DNA of 40,586 nucleotides from Pseudomonas putida (GTDB taxonomy: Bacteria; Pseudomonadota; Gammaproteobacteria; Pseudomonadales; Pseudomonadaceae), in NCBI RefSeq assembly GCF_028682635.1, contig NZ_JANHLK010000042.1, positions 1 through 40,586 on the forward strand, read 5' to 3'. A model generated the notes under the pieces. That model was given only the letters and a program-made list of their open reading frames with translations. It had not been told where the DNA came from and searched no databases. Within the stretch, counting starts at the first letter, position 1. Every line of letters begins with the position of its first letter. The translations under genes and the position numbers were made by a program. Positions 40,505-40,586 of this stretch are shown here, piece by piece.

Positions 40505-40586
40505 CGGATGCGCAATAGCCTGATGGGAGTTTCTGGTCGGAAGGCGATGAAAAGAGGGGAGGGGTGTAGCGAAGGCGGCATCACGG

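Overview
The window looks like chromosomal DNA of a fluorescens-group Pseudomonas. This rests on the high G+C, the many copies of the Pseudomonas REP sequence (TGTAGGAGCGAGCTTGCTCG and variants) and the protein families present. No RNA genes, insertion sequences, phage genes or CRISPR arrays were seen. It holds two catabolic islands with a sensory module and a small permease/hydrolase pair between them.

Region 1 (about 1-18.2 kb) encodes methylated-amine degradation. On the plus strand lie gmaS, mgsA, mgsB, mgsC and an Amt-type transporter, preceded by a divergent XRE-cupin regulator. On the minus strand, read from 18.2 kb down to 7.0 kb, lie dmmA, dmmB, dmmC, dmmD, purU, tmm, tdm, an APC permease and folD. 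Predicted flow: trimethylamine to its N-oxide (Tmm), to dimethylamine plus formaldehyde (Tdm), to methylamine plus formaldehyde (Dmm), then methylamine to gamma-glutamylmethylamide and N-methylglutamate (GmaS, MgsABC). Formaldehyde is taken up by tetrahydrofolate (GcvT-like domains of Tdm and DmmD) and oxidised and released as formate by FolD and PurU. N-methylglutamate dehydrogenase is not in the window. A 13-bp palindrome of the form TTCCYAYNGGGAA lies in front of both operons and is a candidate operator of the XRE-cupin protein.

Region 2 (18.4-21.0 kb) holds a soluble NarX-type histidine kinase, a NarL-type response regulator and a tandem-PAS protein with no output domain. Next to it (21.0-23.0 kb) are an NCS1 permease and an isochorismatase-fold hydrolase.

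Region 3 (23.5-40.5 kb) appears to be one regulon built around a GntR/FCD regulator. It has a luciferase-like flavin monooxygenase, two paralogous flavin reductases, an NCS1 permease, a polyamine-type ABC importer, a RibBA-like riboflavin enzyme, a DUF1330 protein, a NUDIX hydrolase, a carboxymuconolactone-decarboxylase-like protein, two aldehyde dehydrogenases, an alpha/beta hydrolase and a DUF1185 protein. Six promoters carry the same 16-bp operator (TGGTATACCATAATAC or close variants). I infer oxidative breakdown of a nitrogen-containing, probably heterocyclic, compound ending in a semialdehyde and succinate. The substrate is not known, and this is the best candidate for an undescribed system in the window.

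REP/REPIN elements fill most gaps, including a tandem array of almost four 70-bp units at 26971-27230.
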